64,000 nucleotides of DNA from Synchiropus splendidus (GCF_027744825.2 NC_071334.1:56856937-56920936); one strand, 5' to 3'; counted from the first letter of the stretch, positions 24,646 to 36,910 are shown. Translations and numbers: made by a program. Notes: generated from the letters alone by a model not told the origin.

Positions 24646-24700
24646 GTACACTGTGTGATATATCATATTAAAGTCATGTACCTTGCCTGATGCCAGGTAA

Positions 24701-25180
24701 CCAATAAACACCCTTGACTTTGTTAGAAACATCAAAAAATAATTTGAACTAAATACAGTCAATAATAAAATGCATGCCGTTCTAGGACGCAGCTTCAACA
24801 GTTGCTGGCAAACATCATGAGATCTGAATTGGAATTCTCCACGCTCGAGTCCTGCACCAAAATTGAATAACAAACATGCCCGACGACCCCCTTGCAACAG
24901 GTGTCAGCACAACAAAGTGAAACAGACAAAATGTGAAAGAGAAGAAATGACACTCTCAGTGGCACTCGGGGTGCTCTCTTCATCTCCACTGGAACCTCAT
25001 TTTCCTGGAGGGTGGACTTAGGATGGAGTGCTGAATTCCAGCACACGCAGTATGCTTGACCCAAACAGATTGAATTTCCCGAAACCATAAAATGGCTCCG
25101 ACATATTCATACAACAAATGGTGGTTTGTGTATCAAGAATAAATTCAGCAGAGACACATGAATAACTATTTAAAATACAT
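24701..25180 (+). repeat. source-like copy of fragments found beside TA arrays
   Basis: Bases 24701-24800 recur at 28530-28629 with a single visible difference, and 25021-25180 recur at 26671-26830 with about ten. Overlapping minus-strand frames of 113 and 97 aa run across it but match nothing recognisable. It may be the source of both copies, or one member of a repeat family. Confidence 0.7.
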
Positions 25181-26109
25181 TTTTTTTATCATTTGTCTTT
25201 TGTATAATCCTCTTGCAAAATAATGGGTTGAATTTTATGCTGATGTCAGGCTGAGCCTTGCAATCCCGCACCAATGAGACAACCGGGTCTTCATGTGTGG
25301 ATGAACTATCCTTGGAATCCTACAGTATGTGGCGCTCACTCCACACTTCCAAGGCAACAAAAAGAGTCATATATTGCACTGTGATTGCTGGAATCATTTT
25401 TGTAATCATCTGAGACAGCTGTTCCGCAACAGGTTCAGTTCTAGTTCCACTATTACTGTTGCTCAGGAATGTCTTCTTACTGTTTTATTATGTGTGAGCT
25501 GAGCACTTCAGAAAGACCTCCGGTTTGATTTACGTTGCAGTCGTTCAGGGACCATGAAAGAACAAAGCAATATTCTCCCTTTGCAGCGCCACCTGTTAAG
25601 TGTGTTACAAAAAAAAATGAAATAACATTTGTCTGTTTTTATTTATCACTCCGTTTATCTGCCAAAATAATATAGTAAATTTGACTTAAACAAGAGATTA
25701 ATTTGGTTAATTTATTACATACCATATAAAAGGAATCACACATTTTTTTAATTGTCTGACAGCAGTAAAAATAAAATGGTTTGCCAAATGTTCATATACT
25801 GAAGGAGCACTGATCTGTGAAGAAAATGAATGCTCCAGAACTTTTAATGACTTTTCATTCTCAGTCATAGTCGGAAATATTTCCACTCTTCGAATATATG
25901 AATTTCTAATGAGACTGGTTTGACTTTTATTTATATATTTTTTTCAGTGTATCCAGCTAGTTTTTCACTTTTTTATTTTTCTATTTTTTTTTCAGCTTAA
26001 GGCCTCAAAGTCAGAATCATTTATTGTGTAGGTAAAGGTAATTTACTTTATGGCTTGACTGACCTTGGCTGTTTATTTTCATCACTACCTTTACCGTTTC
26101 TTATGATTT
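25181..26109. other. non-genic stretch
   Basis: AT-rich DNA with several T runs (25180-25187, 25939-25944, 25983-25992). No gene or known element. Confidence 0.5.
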
Positions 26110-26290
26110 TGGGTTGGTGTGGGTTTGCTGAAGCTTGATTTGCTGGCATGCCTGATGGATGGTGCAGGAAATGGATCACTTGCTTTGATTAAAGCGCCCT
26201 GCTTGGCTGGCTTTGCACATCATCATCAAAGAATGGATTACACTGCAGTAATGTGGGTCGCGATATTTAGCAACGGTGCCACTCAGTTGC
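26110..26290. other. candidate conserved non-coding element
   Basis: Mixed-composition DNA with GCTTTGATTAAAGC and CATCATCAAAGAATGG, that is, TCF/LEF-type cores in both orientations, plus GCTGGCTTTGC. Repeat-free and unlike the flanking AT-rich DNA. The plus frame (63 aa) is open but shows no domain. Confidence 0.35.
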
Positions 26291-26524
26291 ATGAAAAACA
26301 ATGCACATAGGGATGATTGCGGTGAGATGTGGCTTCACATTTGTGATTGAATTGGTGACCGTATACAAAACACTCAGGTTCCCATTAAGAAGTGATTTCC
26401 CCACACCACACATCCATACCAGTCTGTTTATCCCACCGATGAATGTAAAAGTGCGTGAGACAAAGTGTGTTTTTGAAAAAAAAAAAAAAAAGATATTGAC
26501 TGCAACTTAAATTCCAAGTAAAAA

Positions 26525-26830
<306 letters not shown>

Positions 26831-26840
26831 TTGTTTAAGA

Positions 26841-26849
26841 TTTTTCTTA

Positions 26850-26899
<50 letters not shown>

Positions 26900-26910
26900 T
26901 TTCTTAAACA
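26841..26910. repeat. (TA)n array bracketed by 13-bp direct repeats
   Basis: The array (26853-26896) lies between two copies of TTTTTCTTAAACA (26841-26853 and 26898-26910). The left copy is also part of a small hairpin, TGTTTAAG against CTTAAACA. A TA expansion inside a short duplicated word would give this shape. Confidence 0.85.
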
Positions 26911-27098
26911 AATACTTCGAAGACAAAATTTGATCTGCTCTCACACTCATTCATCTTGGATGTCCTCTACCTCATAAGGAGAAAGGGTGGTTCCGATTCT
27001 CAGGATCTTAACTGAGAATCGGAACAGGAGCAAGAGTGAGGAAAGTGGGAGAGAGTCTCTGGCACCTTCCTTAGGATGGAGAAATACCCACCCCATCT

Positions 27099-27330
27099 AG
27101 TATGGATGCACCAAATATTCGAATAATTCAGCCGTAGAGTGCAAAAAAAAAGCAGCATTCAGCTTCAGTGGCAAAGCGTTACCGGAGCTGAATAGTGGCA
27201 CGATGATATTCGCTTGAACACGATTGAAGACAATGTGTTTTTAATACAAAAATGTGCCACGGAGGTGAGACAAGCTCTGCACTTGTCAGCTGGTGACCGA
27301 ACAGAAGCGGTTGAATGCAAGGCCAATTTA
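27099..27330 (+). mobile_element. hAT fragment (GGATGCACC-AATATTCG type)
   Basis: The left end, GGATGCACCAAATATTCG followed by AATAATTCAGCC and a short A run, matches the remembered pattern of a common fish hAT group whose termini read TAGGGATGCACCGAATATTCGG. The right terminus is not visible. A 135-aa minus-strand frame extends across and beyond it but is not recognisable as transposase. Confidence 0.45.
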
Positions 27331-28476
27331 TTTTGAGTTTCTGACCCATGTCTCGCACGCTTCCTCTTTATTTTATTACTTGTTTGTTGTCCATGTATCA
27401 AGTGCAGCTGACTCTGAAACTTCAGGGAAACGGGTGATTTCCTGAATGCTGCTTTTGCGCAATACTGTCCCCCACAGTCTGAGGATGTAGCAGCATTTAA
27501 TGGTTGTGCCAGGTAGAAGTCAGACACAGACCTTAGCACTTGGATTTGAGGGCTAAGGTGGAGGGTTAGCATTGAGGATTACGGGGCGAATAGCAATCCA
27601 CCCATGGTCTCTCCAAACAGTTTTATTCAAAGCAGTGCTGGGTGTTCAAACAGCAGCACTCTAGCGATGGAGACGTCTCCATCTCAGTTCTGTATGTACA
27701 TATATATTTATCTTGTTTCATAACATAAGAAGCCAATTAATGTGGCCCACCAGGAATTGTAGTACTGATGAAAAAAGCTCCCCGCGAAAGTGAGTTTGGA
27801 CATGTATAATCTGTCGTATTCTTATTGATCAGTTCTTTTTGTCTGTAATTGTAAAAATGAATCTCCAAAGGTTCCAGTCCTGAGGTGTCCGATTCATCAA
27901 TCCGTTGCACAGAGAGATATTATAAAATTTCAGGCACAAAGACAACGTAATGTTAACATAAAGTTATGCCGTCTATCTAGCGATTGTAACCAGGAAAAGG
28001 GCGGGTTCCTTTGACAGTCATCTGTTTGACAGTGTACACTGAGAAGAACACGAGCATTTGACATTTCCTTTACATTTAAAAGTCCCTCCTTTTTACATTT
28101 AAAATTCCTAGATATTTTTAAAACCTGCTTCCATGACTCTCGAGGCACGTTTATCAACACTTCAATCTCTGCGCGTGCCTGAGGTTCGCGATGAATCTCT
28201 GCACACTGTCATGTACCACGATTCTCTGGTAATTCCTTTTATTTGCATTCTTCTTATCGCCCTTCCTGTGCTCCTCTCATTAATAGAATACTGCTTTTCA
28301 TTTAAGTGACACCTCATGAAATGTGCCAGTGACATTTTCATCAAATCATATTCTTCTTATCTTTCCTCCTTTTCTTCTCTATCTACAGATACCCTGCTTG
28401 TCTGAATGATTAAGCTAAGATTCCACAGGAGGTTGCAAACATGTGCCCATGGTAATGCTTGCAGCAATTTCATTTG

Positions 28477-28480
<4 letters not shown>
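27331..28480. other. non-genic stretch
   Basis: No gene. The part at about 28150-28340 has mixed composition with CTCATTAATAG and is a weak conserved-element candidate. Minus-strand frames of 60-76 aa show no domain. Confidence 0.45.

Positions 28481-28529
<49 letters not shown>
28481..28529. repeat. (TA)n array, left of inserted fragment
   Basis: A pure 49-bp alternation ending directly at the copied fragment. Confidence 0.97.
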
Positions 28530-28531
<2 letters not shown>

Positions 28532-28624
28532 AAGAAACACCCTTGACTTTGTTAGAAACATCAAAAAATAATTTGAACTAAATACAGTCAATAATAAAAT
28601 GCATGCCGTTCTAGGACGCAGCTT

Positions 28625-28629
<5 letters not shown>
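28530..28629 (+). repeat. 100-bp fragment copied from 24701-24800, embedded in TA array
   Basis: The fragment is collinear with 24701-24800 with one visible substitution (CCAAG for CCAAT at its start), about 99% identity, and is bounded on both sides by pure TA arrays. No target-site duplication or terminal repeat is present, so transposition does not explain it. It is either a very recent templated insertion at a breakable TA tract or an assembly artefact. Confidence 0.9.

Positions 28630-28673
<44 letters not shown>
28630..28673. repeat. (TA)n array, right of inserted fragment
   Basis: A pure alternation of about 44 bp beginning directly after the copied fragment. Confidence 0.97.
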
Positions 28674-28677
<4 letters not shown>

Positions 28678-29529
28678 GACTCACCTTTTCCGTTACCTCC
28701 GGACGAGAGAAGCTGTTTTCTCACTCAGACAGTGACACGAATGGGAAGGGTCAGCTTTAATCCTACCTGTGCACTTTACTGTTCTGGATGGAAGAGGGAA
28801 GCACTTTTCTTTATCTGCGACTTGCAGCAGAGTAGTGGACAGCAAGAGGAGAGGATGGCCTTTCGCATGCTGGTTTCACCATTGACTGAGCAAGGTGAAA
28901 GGTAAAATTGTTTCTTGGCTCTATTCTCAGAATGAAGCGCTTAAGTTGTTGTTGAGTGATCTGAAACCCTTGATGTCATGTTTGTTTATATGTGATCAAA
29001 GTGAGTGTTGCATGTTCAACTCCACCAGTTCATGGGACAATCCATCTGCATCCTCAAAGAAATATTCCCTCATAGTACAATTCATACACTGTTATGTTCA
29101 AACTTGGATATCTTGAATAAGAGTGGATTGAGCCAAGAGGCTGAAGGACTTTCCACCACTGCTAGTACATAGCTATGTTTGTTACTAGGCAACACTTGCA
29201 GAGTGTGTATTTGCGACTAAAACACATACTCAAGGAGCACACAAACAAAAAGTCCAAAAATAAATAAATAAATAAAAAAAAACAAGGAATTGCTCAGTTT
29301 CTATTATTCTATTCTCCGGCTTCTTCGTGAAAGGTGTAGTCAGGTGTTTTATTCATATTTGTTTTTTCAACTGGTCCCGCATGAGCTTGCTCATATCATG
29401 TAGAGGCCAACAAGTGACTTCCTGTGACCTCAAATCCCACATCGCACTATACGACCATTGTTGATTCATTCATTCACCATGATATATCGCCCCTACAATA
29501 GGGCAGCCAAAGTTCAAAGATAAACAATG
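28674..29529. other. non-genic stretch
   Basis: No gene. An (AAAT)n/A-rich patch lies near 29258-29282. The 73-aa plus frame at 28895-29116 has no domain. Confidence 0.5.
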
Positions 29530-29604
29530 TAGAACAGAGAGTGCCATCCAGTGACCTCTGAAAACTAGGACACTGTTTCATGAAACCTCATCTATCCATC
29601 ACTA
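29530..29604 (+). mobile_element. 3' fragment of CTAGTG-type MITE
   Basis: Matches the second half of the element at 7938-8152, including CCTCTGAAAACTAGGACACT, then TTTCATGAAACCTC and the terminal CCATCACTA. The left half is absent. Confidence 0.6.
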
Positions 29605-29681
29605 CTAACAGTCACTCAAACATTCACACTGATATCGTGATTTTGAAATTAATACAGAATTAAAAAAAATAATAATAATAT

Positions 29682-29853
29682 TGCGGCAGGTCAAAACGGT
29701 CAGGAGTCTCTGGTTAGGAACGTGATGTTTATTCTCTTTCCAGCCACAGACTTCCAACATGTTTCCCCACACAGCCTCTATATATCCCCTCGGTCAGGTC
29801 CCTACCCATCATACCTCTGGGTGAGAGGCCACACCTTCCGAGTGCCCACCACA
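29682..29853 (-). mobile_element. very short solo LTR with 4-bp TSD
   Basis: Read on the minus strand the element starts TGTGGTGGGCAC, has a TATA box (GGATATATAGAGG), then AATAAA about 50 bases before its end, and finishes CTGCCGCA. TG...CA ends are flanked by ATAT on both sides (29678-29681, 29854-29857). A promoter-then-polyA order within 172 bp is what a compact LTR should show. Because the flanks are AT-rich, the 4-bp duplication alone would be weak; the ordered signals carry the call. The superfamily is undetermined. Confidence 0.6.
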
Positions 29854-29857
29854 ATAT

Positions 29858-30321
29858 AAATAATATATCATACATAAATATTGAAAAAAGGTAAGTCCAG
29901 ATGTTCTACCTGATACTGAGTATAGTATGGTTTGTTGAATAGTTGAATGTTTTGGGACTGTTTCATGACAATGTTGTAAATCAATTTTGAAATATTTTAT
30001 CTGTCTAAAAGTGAGGAAAAAAAAGAGAAAAGAAAAGCTCTGACACAAAGGCAAGAAGCAGAAGTGGGAGAGTTCAAGATGCACTGGGGAGGTCAGCTAC
30101 ATGGAGAGGAGAGACAAAGTTTAGACAATGAATGTTGGAGTAGAAGGTACGGACAAAAAAAATGTGGTCATTGAGTACTGATCACGGTCGAGGTGATGAA
30201 TTTTCTGTTGCAAACCCAGACAGGAAATGGCAAAAAATGGATGTTGGTTGGTATAAATAAATACTAGAATAACGGTAACCTAACGCACTCACACCTTCGT
30301 TCACTTTAGTGTTATGTATTA
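29858..30321. other. non-genic stretch
   Basis: A minus-strand 91-aa frame reads into the short LTR and has no domain. Nothing else is recognised before the SINE fragment. Confidence 0.5.
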
Positions 30322-30392
30322 CTCCGTGGGAGGAAGCCATTGTGCCTGGAGGAAACCCACTCACGGGAAGCATGCACAAACTCTAATAAAAG
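30322..30392 (-). mobile_element. degraded SINE fragment
   Basis: CCGTGGGAGGAAGCC, then CTGGAGGAAACCCACTCACG and GCATGCACAAACTC match the body of the SINE seen at 49761-50113 in the same orientation. Both the tRNA-like head and the tail are lost. Confidence 0.5.
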
Positions 30393-30639
30393 ACGACCAT
30401 GTTTCCCATACAGACAGAGCAGCCTTAAGCCAGACTCAAAATAGGAACTGTGAGAGTGCAGCCTTAACTGCCGTGAAACAGAAATGACTGGGAAATGAAG
30501 AAATATTGAATAACAAATGTGTTTCTGCATGTTGATATAGGACATGAAACAACAATCAGGAAATTATCAACAATAGTCAATAGCAAGAGTCATGTCACTG
30601 TGTCCGTAAAACAGCGTATCGCTAAAATCAACCCTTCCT

Positions 30640-30800
30640 TTCTTTTCGTCTCCCTTGCCACTTGAGTTTCCCATCAGCGATGACTGATAAGCCGCCGCGA
30701 CCCTCATGTATTTGCTTGCCTGCGCAGTCGATAGAGATGATGATCAATGTTTCAAGCGACATTTCTCAGCTAATAACCTCTTATCCGACTGATTCGCCAG
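30640..30800. other. candidate conserved non-coding element
   Basis: GC-balanced, repeat-free sequence with GATGACTGATAAGCCGCC and GATGATCAATGTTTC, unlike its AT-rich flanks. A CTGCGCAG resembling a splice acceptor is followed by about 17 open codons only, so an exon is unlikely. Confidence 0.3.
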
Positions 30801-30948
30801 CCATATATCCCACACTGCCCTTTTTCAACAAATGAACATTACTCCACAGTGTTCTTTTTGCTTTTCTGACGTTTACATCAGTACTTCCAACACTGTAAAT
30901 TGACTGCACGCCTGAAAAATTATTTCAGCTGCACAGCTATTTTTCCTG

Positions 30949-30993
30949 TCATGATTATTATAATTATTATAATGATTATTACTATTATTATTA
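30949..30993. repeat. imperfect (ATT)n microsatellite
   Basis: About fifteen ATT/AAT-type trinucleotides with point interruptions. Confidence 0.85.
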
Positions 30994-32765
30994 CACATGT
31001 CTTTTTAATTAAAACTAAATTGTCAATCTCCAGCACGTATTCTATTATTCGAGACTCTTTCTTCCCTGTGGGTAAAAACCATTGCATTAGAGGGTAGCAT
31101 ATCTAGTCTGAGAACTGATTTCCCCTCATCAGCTAAATATATACATATATATATCGCTAACAAAAACCTTCATAGACTCACACACAATAAGAAGAACATG
31201 GTAGCAGGACACAAGACCAACAGTCCCACCAGCAAGTTCTAAATTATATTTGACGCAGTCTTAAAGCAGCAATGCGTAGTTTTAAGATTAGTTGTTTTTG
31301 GCGGCACCACTGGTAAAATAGTGTCATCCCACGTTTATTTGTTTATGAGGAAAGACTGTGCAAAACAGCAAAAAAAATGTAATCACAAATGGCAATAAAC
31401 ACAACTGCCGAGCGTATATTTGCACAAGATGCTCTAGAAACATCTATCATTCAGCATCAGGAATCGAACATTCAGCCAGTGAGGGAAGCTTGACCCAGAC
31501 AATAAAACTTAATTTCAACTTCATATTTCAGAATGAAGCAAAGTGGACAGTTTTGACATTTACAGAGTTGGTGACAATAAAACAGACTTCATCTGTAAAA
31601 AAGCGGTCACATTTCTGATGGTGTGGCGGCTCTCCTTTAAGCCGTGACTATGCGCCTAGCTCGATTACATGTAGCAGAGTCCGAAGAATCGCCCAGGGAA
31701 AGTGACTTTGTCCAGAGATTCTTGTGCTGAGAGCAAGCGACACAGACTTGGTGACATCTGTCTAAATAAAATTGATAGATATATTCATACATTAAAGAAA
31801 TTCATAACTATGACATTAGTCACCACTTTTTAAGTGACTTTTTTTTTTTCTCCAGCAGTTTCATCGCATCCCACGTCTTTGAAGCGCCTCATGATGAATC
31901 GCCTGAATGAAGAACAATGCAAAGGAAATATGGAACTATTTAAAGGTTGTTTGAGACCAACCATTGATTCCGTACGATACTTATAGATCACATATTTGTC
32001 AGCTCGAGTAATGAACATTCATTTCACATTAAAGTCCTCCTTTTTTTTTTTTCGAATAGCCAAAGTGCTACAAGCACAACAGGAATTCATAATTAAACCT
32101 ATATCTGTTTAGCTGAAAGGCATGTAACAGAGGACTCAATTTTCCACATCAGTGACCTTTGATAGTAAAATCATCTCAAGATAAATATTAAAAAAAGGTA
32201 TAAGAATTTGCATTTTGCTGTTGTAGGTTGTCCAAAATGATTAAGGAGTGGAGGTCAGGACTTGTTCATTTTAGTTGCCTGTGCACCGCCATAGATCACA
32301 TTTCCCTACTTTTCATTATGGCAAGGAGCTGCTTTTTCTCACTGGAGATCTGGAAGTATAAATCACCAGCTGAGGTAGAAGCATAAACTTAATTAGTTTG
32401 AATTCTGACCCGACATTCTTCATCTGTAATACATTCATTTTTCCATTTTGCACTCACCCCGATAGAAAGCGGTTCATTAAAATTAAGGTTTTGTTAAAAT
32501 TAATATAAGTTTTTATATCGTTTCCATTGAGAGGAACAGCACTAACTGAGAGTGTTTGCTCAATAAATGTCCACGTACAAAAGCTGGGCTCCAGAGGATT
32601 ATATATTCATGTCGTGCAACATGTGAGGTAGAAATAATCAAAATAATGAGGTGGTAAAAACCAACAGACCAGAGTCAGAATGAAGAAATGAAAAGTCCGT
32701 TAAACATGATTTGTTATTGAGTCCATTGAATGACAAATTTATCAAATTACTCTGTACACACAGAG
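30994..32765. other. non-genic stretch
   Basis: No gene. A short TA run lies at 31138-31154, and T runs at 31841-31850 and 32040-32052. The 86-aa plus frame at 31358-31618 shows no domain. Confidence 0.5.
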
Positions 32766-32767
32766 TA

Positions 32768-33460
32768 CAGTGGAACCTCGGTTCTTGACCACAATCCGTC
32801 CCACACGGCCGTTCAAGAAGCGATTTGTTCGAAATCTGAATCGATTTTTCCCATTACAATGAATGGAAAAAGAAATAATGCGTTCCAAGCCTTAAAATAG
32901 TCTTTTGTAAGAGTGAATGTAGAGTGTCTGCTGCAGGTGCGCTGTTCCTCTATGTGTGTGGCCGCTGCATGTGGGAGGGGTTGCCGAGTGAGTGACGTCT
33001 CTCCAGAAGTGAAGAGGTGCCCGGTGCGTGTCCAGCTCTGAATGTGCGCTTCTGTGCAGTTTGGCTGTGACAAAGTCATAAACCAAGTCACGCTCTGTCC
33101 CAGACTCGCCTCATCCCTGTCCCAGCTCCAGCCCACAACAGGACATCAAACCCTGGAGTGAGGCTCCATCCTCGGAGGTGTGGAGAGCGAGCACCTCCCC
33201 TGTGACACTCTACCACGGTCCAGTGCGGAGACAGGAAAGGTTTTACACCTCAATATGAAGAAAAAACAGTCAGTAAATGTAGCTAGCGGGACACGTCTGC
33301 ATACAGAGGCTGCGTTTTACACAATAACAAAGCGCGTCGTGGGTCAGCTTATCGGTCCGCGCACATTATGTTTTTTCCGCCTTTTTTCAGGGGCGTTTGA
33401 GTTCTGGACTTTCGTTCGAAATCACAAAAAAGCACAAAAAATCTCAAAAAAATTTTTTAG
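32768..33460 (+). mobile_element. Tigger-like (TcMar) non-autonomous DNA transposon, 3' truncated
   Basis: The left end CAGTGGAACCTCGGTTCTTG follows a TA dinucleotide (32766-32767), the target of Tc1/mariner-class elements. The next bases carry GTTCAAGAAGCGATTTGTTC and GAAATCTGAATCG, the shape of Tigger-type termini with repeated GTTCGAAA words. GC-rich interior follows to about 33440, where GACTTTCGTTCGAAATC recalls the approach to the other end. The final complement, ending in GGTTCCACTG, is missing, so the 3' end is deleted. No transposase frame is visible; the 107-aa minus and 138-aa plus frames across it have no domain. Confidence 0.65.
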
Positions 33461-34183
33461 AACTATTTTTATTTTTATTTTTTTTTTGATGATTGGGCAA
33501 AAACACATTGATCTACAGCACCATAAATCACCATCCACAGCTCCCATGTTTCATTTATTTCTTTATTTATTTTTTGTTACCACCATAACAATATAACATA
33601 AACATATATAACATAAATGACATCCAACATGCAAAATAGTAAATGTAAAGTTGTCCAGTTAAAAAACGATGCCACATAATTCACAATTAAAATAAAAATA
33701 ATTTAAAAAGATGAATTAGAAGTCGTTTTGACGTCACAAAAAAAAAACAAAAAAAAAAAACTTAGCATTATGATTTCTGTTCTTTCAAGTGATTCTTGCC
33801 AGCGCCTGCACAATGACAAAAACCAAGCAAACGGATCATCTCCACCCTTGTCGCCTGCACTCACTGGTTTGTGTTCTGCTGCTGCTGAGGTGTGGAAAAG
33901 ATCACGGGCGACACAGATCGGGGCTCTTCACGCTTTACTTCATCTGGCTGAATACAGGCCGCAGGGCGAACCCAGACTTGGTGAGAAAGAGAGACGGCCG
34001 ATGCTATCATCGCATATCAAACTCACATCCCTGCTGAGAAGTCCGCAGACAACCATGAAATCAATGAAGCATCCAAAATGAGGCGGTAGTCTGACACGAC
34101 AGAAGTGAAATGAAATAAAATATCAACTTTTCATGCATTAAAAAAAAACTTTCATTCAAACACATTTTTACAATCTGATGATA

Positions 34184-34190
<7 letters not shown>
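33461..34190. other. non-genic stretch
   Basis: A- and T-run-rich DNA near 33470-33500 and 33739-33760. Two overlapping plus frames of 117 and 82 aa at 33728-34081 show no recognisable domain and no clear codon preference. Confidence 0.45.

Positions 34191-34260
<70 letters not shown>
34191..34260. repeat. (TA)n microsatellite
   Basis: A pure alternation to 34254, then one C interruption and a final short run. Confidence 0.96.
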
Positions 34261-34261
<1 letters not shown>

Positions 34262-35261
34262 TTTCAAAAATTTGTTCAAATGAATAAATCACTCCTTGAA
34301 GGACACTAGAAGACGGGTTTAATGAGAAAGACTTATAATTTAATCATCATTTGGTATGCAGTTATTAATACATAGTGACATGCATTTCTCAGAGGTTCAT
34401 GTGCAATGGTACAATTCAAGCCAGAAGAAATGACAGAGGCAGGAATCAGGGAAAAATGTGGACCTCAGGTTGATCATTGCAAGGAAACCCTTGACAACGA
34501 TTCAGTTTTTCCACAGGGGTATTCTTTTTCTGTTTTCAGAGATTGCAGGAGACATTTCCATTTTGGAGAATGATAGTGATTTTGAAAAAGGCCTATCCTA
34601 CAATCATCTCCAAGTAAACACTCTCCAGATCCCAAAATTGAGGAAAACATTTGAAAAGAAAGTGGTATTTACAGGCAACCTGACTTCACCATCTAGTCCA
34701 ATCCGATTTATTGGGGGGCATGTGGCACTTGTGGCATCTGTGTGAGTTTTTTTTATTTGTTTTTACTCCATTCTATGCACTTTAATCCAACATACAGTAT
34801 AGAGTTTGTCATGAAGTGTGACCTGTGCTCGCTCCAGTCACTCATCCTGAGCAGGAAGTAGGTCACGTTGAACTTTTCTCTGCAATACACCACAGAGGTG
34901 TTTATGCTGCCTGACATTTTCCTTCTCATTTGATTCACCTTTCTGTGCTTCATCTGCAACACTTAACAGGAGTCATGCAGGAAGCGGCTGTGAGAATCAA
35001 CTTCCTTTTATACCTAGCATGGCTTTGATGTTGGTTTTGAGCCCAGAACATCGACATCAAATAGTGCAAACTCACACGTCTGCATAGCGGAGCTACGGGG
35101 CAAGTGTCAATTATTGCCTTTGTCTTTTTTATCACGACTGATCCTGGTGGAAAACACTCCTCACATCAAAACAAATGCTGTGCATGAAAGCCAAAGTGGT
35201 ATTTTCTATTTTAATTGGTCATGAAGCTTTCTTCCAGAAATGGCAGAGCCTGACCTCATTG

Positions 35262-35266
<5 letters not shown>
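34261..35266. other. non-genic stretch
   Basis: No gene. The 95-aa plus frame at 34458-34745 has no domain. A T run sits near 34748-34754. Confidence 0.5.

Positions 35267-35297
<31 letters not shown>
35267..35297. repeat. A31 homopolymer
   Basis: A pure A run with no SINE or LINE body recognised upstream, so it is not evidently a retroposon tail. Confidence 0.95.
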
Positions 35298-35301
<4 letters not shown>

Positions 35302-36659
35302 TGAGCTGTTACACTACTTTATGGACAGAAACATTTGCATTTATTTTCCTTCCATTTTATTACATTGACATGAATTCCGACGTGCAAAGAGCCAGCTATT
35401 CAAAACGCATTTCTAGAATAATGAGCCATTATTGAGCTGTCAGTTACAGCCAGAGTTACGTTGTGTGATTTATTTGTTTTGTCATTGATATGCTATTATC
35501 TGACAACACTTTGAATCCATTCGACACACCTCAGGGAATACTCTATATACGGAAATCATGATAAGACCAGGGATTACGTAAATGGCGGAGAGAGACTGAA
35601 GAGAGAGAATTATTGGTCTCCAGTGCCCTTTTTTTTTTCTTGAACTGAAGCAAATAAACTGACATACTTAGACACCGTGTTCAAGCGGAAACATTATAGT
35701 AGACCGTTATTCTGCACATACAAAAAACAAAGATTACATATGTATATCAATTGGTGAGCTGCCTTTCTATATTGCGTATAAAAGTGATATGTTCACTTGT
35801 TATGCCGATGTTTATAGCGTGTTACAGTAATGTGGAGGTGTTTTGAAGTTCCTTGATCTGACAAGGTTTCATGGAGGAATCTCAGCTCTCTTGTATAGCC
35901 ACTAGTAGTTGCTGCTCATGCTCCTCTCCATTTTAACCAGCCAAACAACATTAAAAAAAGTGACTTAATAAAACAGCAACAGAAGCAGATCACTAAAATA
36001 AATCAACGTACATGAGACGGTGGAGAGCAAATCCGTTGTTATTGTTCATTTGACATTGTTTTATGTTGCTGGGCAAGCTTGGAAGTCAGCCAGGAGGTGG
36101 TTTCGGTGCAGCAAATCCCCATTGCCCAGGTTCACTGAATGATCTATTTTTTTTTTCTAACTGTGAGCCAACACAATCATGGAAACATGGATGTTTTTAT
36201 TGCTTTGATTACATGCTGTGTGTTGTCACTTAGAATGAATTGAACTCATAGGTGGATGTATGCAATGTTCCGGCACATTGCTAGCTTCTTAATATTTTAT
36301 AGCGGTCTTTACCATAGGTGTATAAAACAGTCCACAATGTTGCCTGTTTGGATGAACATGAGTAGCAATGGGAGTGCATCTGTGTAATGGGATACAGAGG
36401 ATACACATGAACAGAGCTCAGTAGGAGGCGCTCTCAAATGAGTTTTGCCTTCATGAAACTTCTCGTTCAAAGTGTGTTTATATCGACGTGCACAAGAAAC
36501 AATGAGGAAGTAATTTGAAAAACTAGAGCGAGGTGGCTTTGCATAAGTGCTCCAAACCTTATTTATTCATCACATAGCCTGAAAAACAGAGTCAAAGACA
36601 CTTGACTTCATTTACTTTCTTTTTTGAACTTTTTTTTTTTAATAATGATCCAACCTAAT
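35298..36659. other. non-genic stretch
   Basis: No gene. T runs lie near 35629-35638 and 36147-36156. AGTAGGAGGCGCTCTC near 36420 recalls one word of the CTAGTG MITE family but is too short to call. Confidence 0.5.
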
Positions 36660-36910
36660 TAAATTGTAATGATAAATCCTGATGTTAATTTGCATTCAAA
36701 TCAATCCCGTAGCGACGCATAAATCAGAAATGCGTATCAAGGAATAAAGGTTTAATATTGTCTGTGATCCATTCGAAGTGGAGCTTTTATCGGTGGTCTC
36801 CACACTGAGCTCATTATGTTACAAGAAGCAACCACCCTGACTCACAAATGTCAACAGGCTTAAAGATGTAATCGCTGCCCGACCTCCCGCTGGAATCTCC
36901 ATGAAGACTC
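36660..36910. other. candidate conserved non-coding element
   Basis: Repeat-free block with TGTTAATTTGCATTC, GATCCATTCGAAGTGG and a GC-balanced right half. No frame is open throughout. Compositionally distinct from the T-rich DNA before it. Confidence 0.3.

Noticed and set aside
24274..24690. 138-codon plus-strand frame
   Set aside because: It runs through the loop and right arm of an inverted repeat and a dispersed repeat; no domain.
27165..27572. 135-codon minus-strand frame over a hAT fragment
   Set aside because: No transposase motif can be read and the overlap with terminal hAT sequence argues against a gene.
33180..33596. 138-codon plus-strand frame
   Set aside because: It starts inside the Tigger-like element and runs into A/T-rich low complexity.
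35267..35297. A31 as the tail of a retroposed gene or SINE
   Set aside because: No element body or duplication is recognisable on its 5' side.
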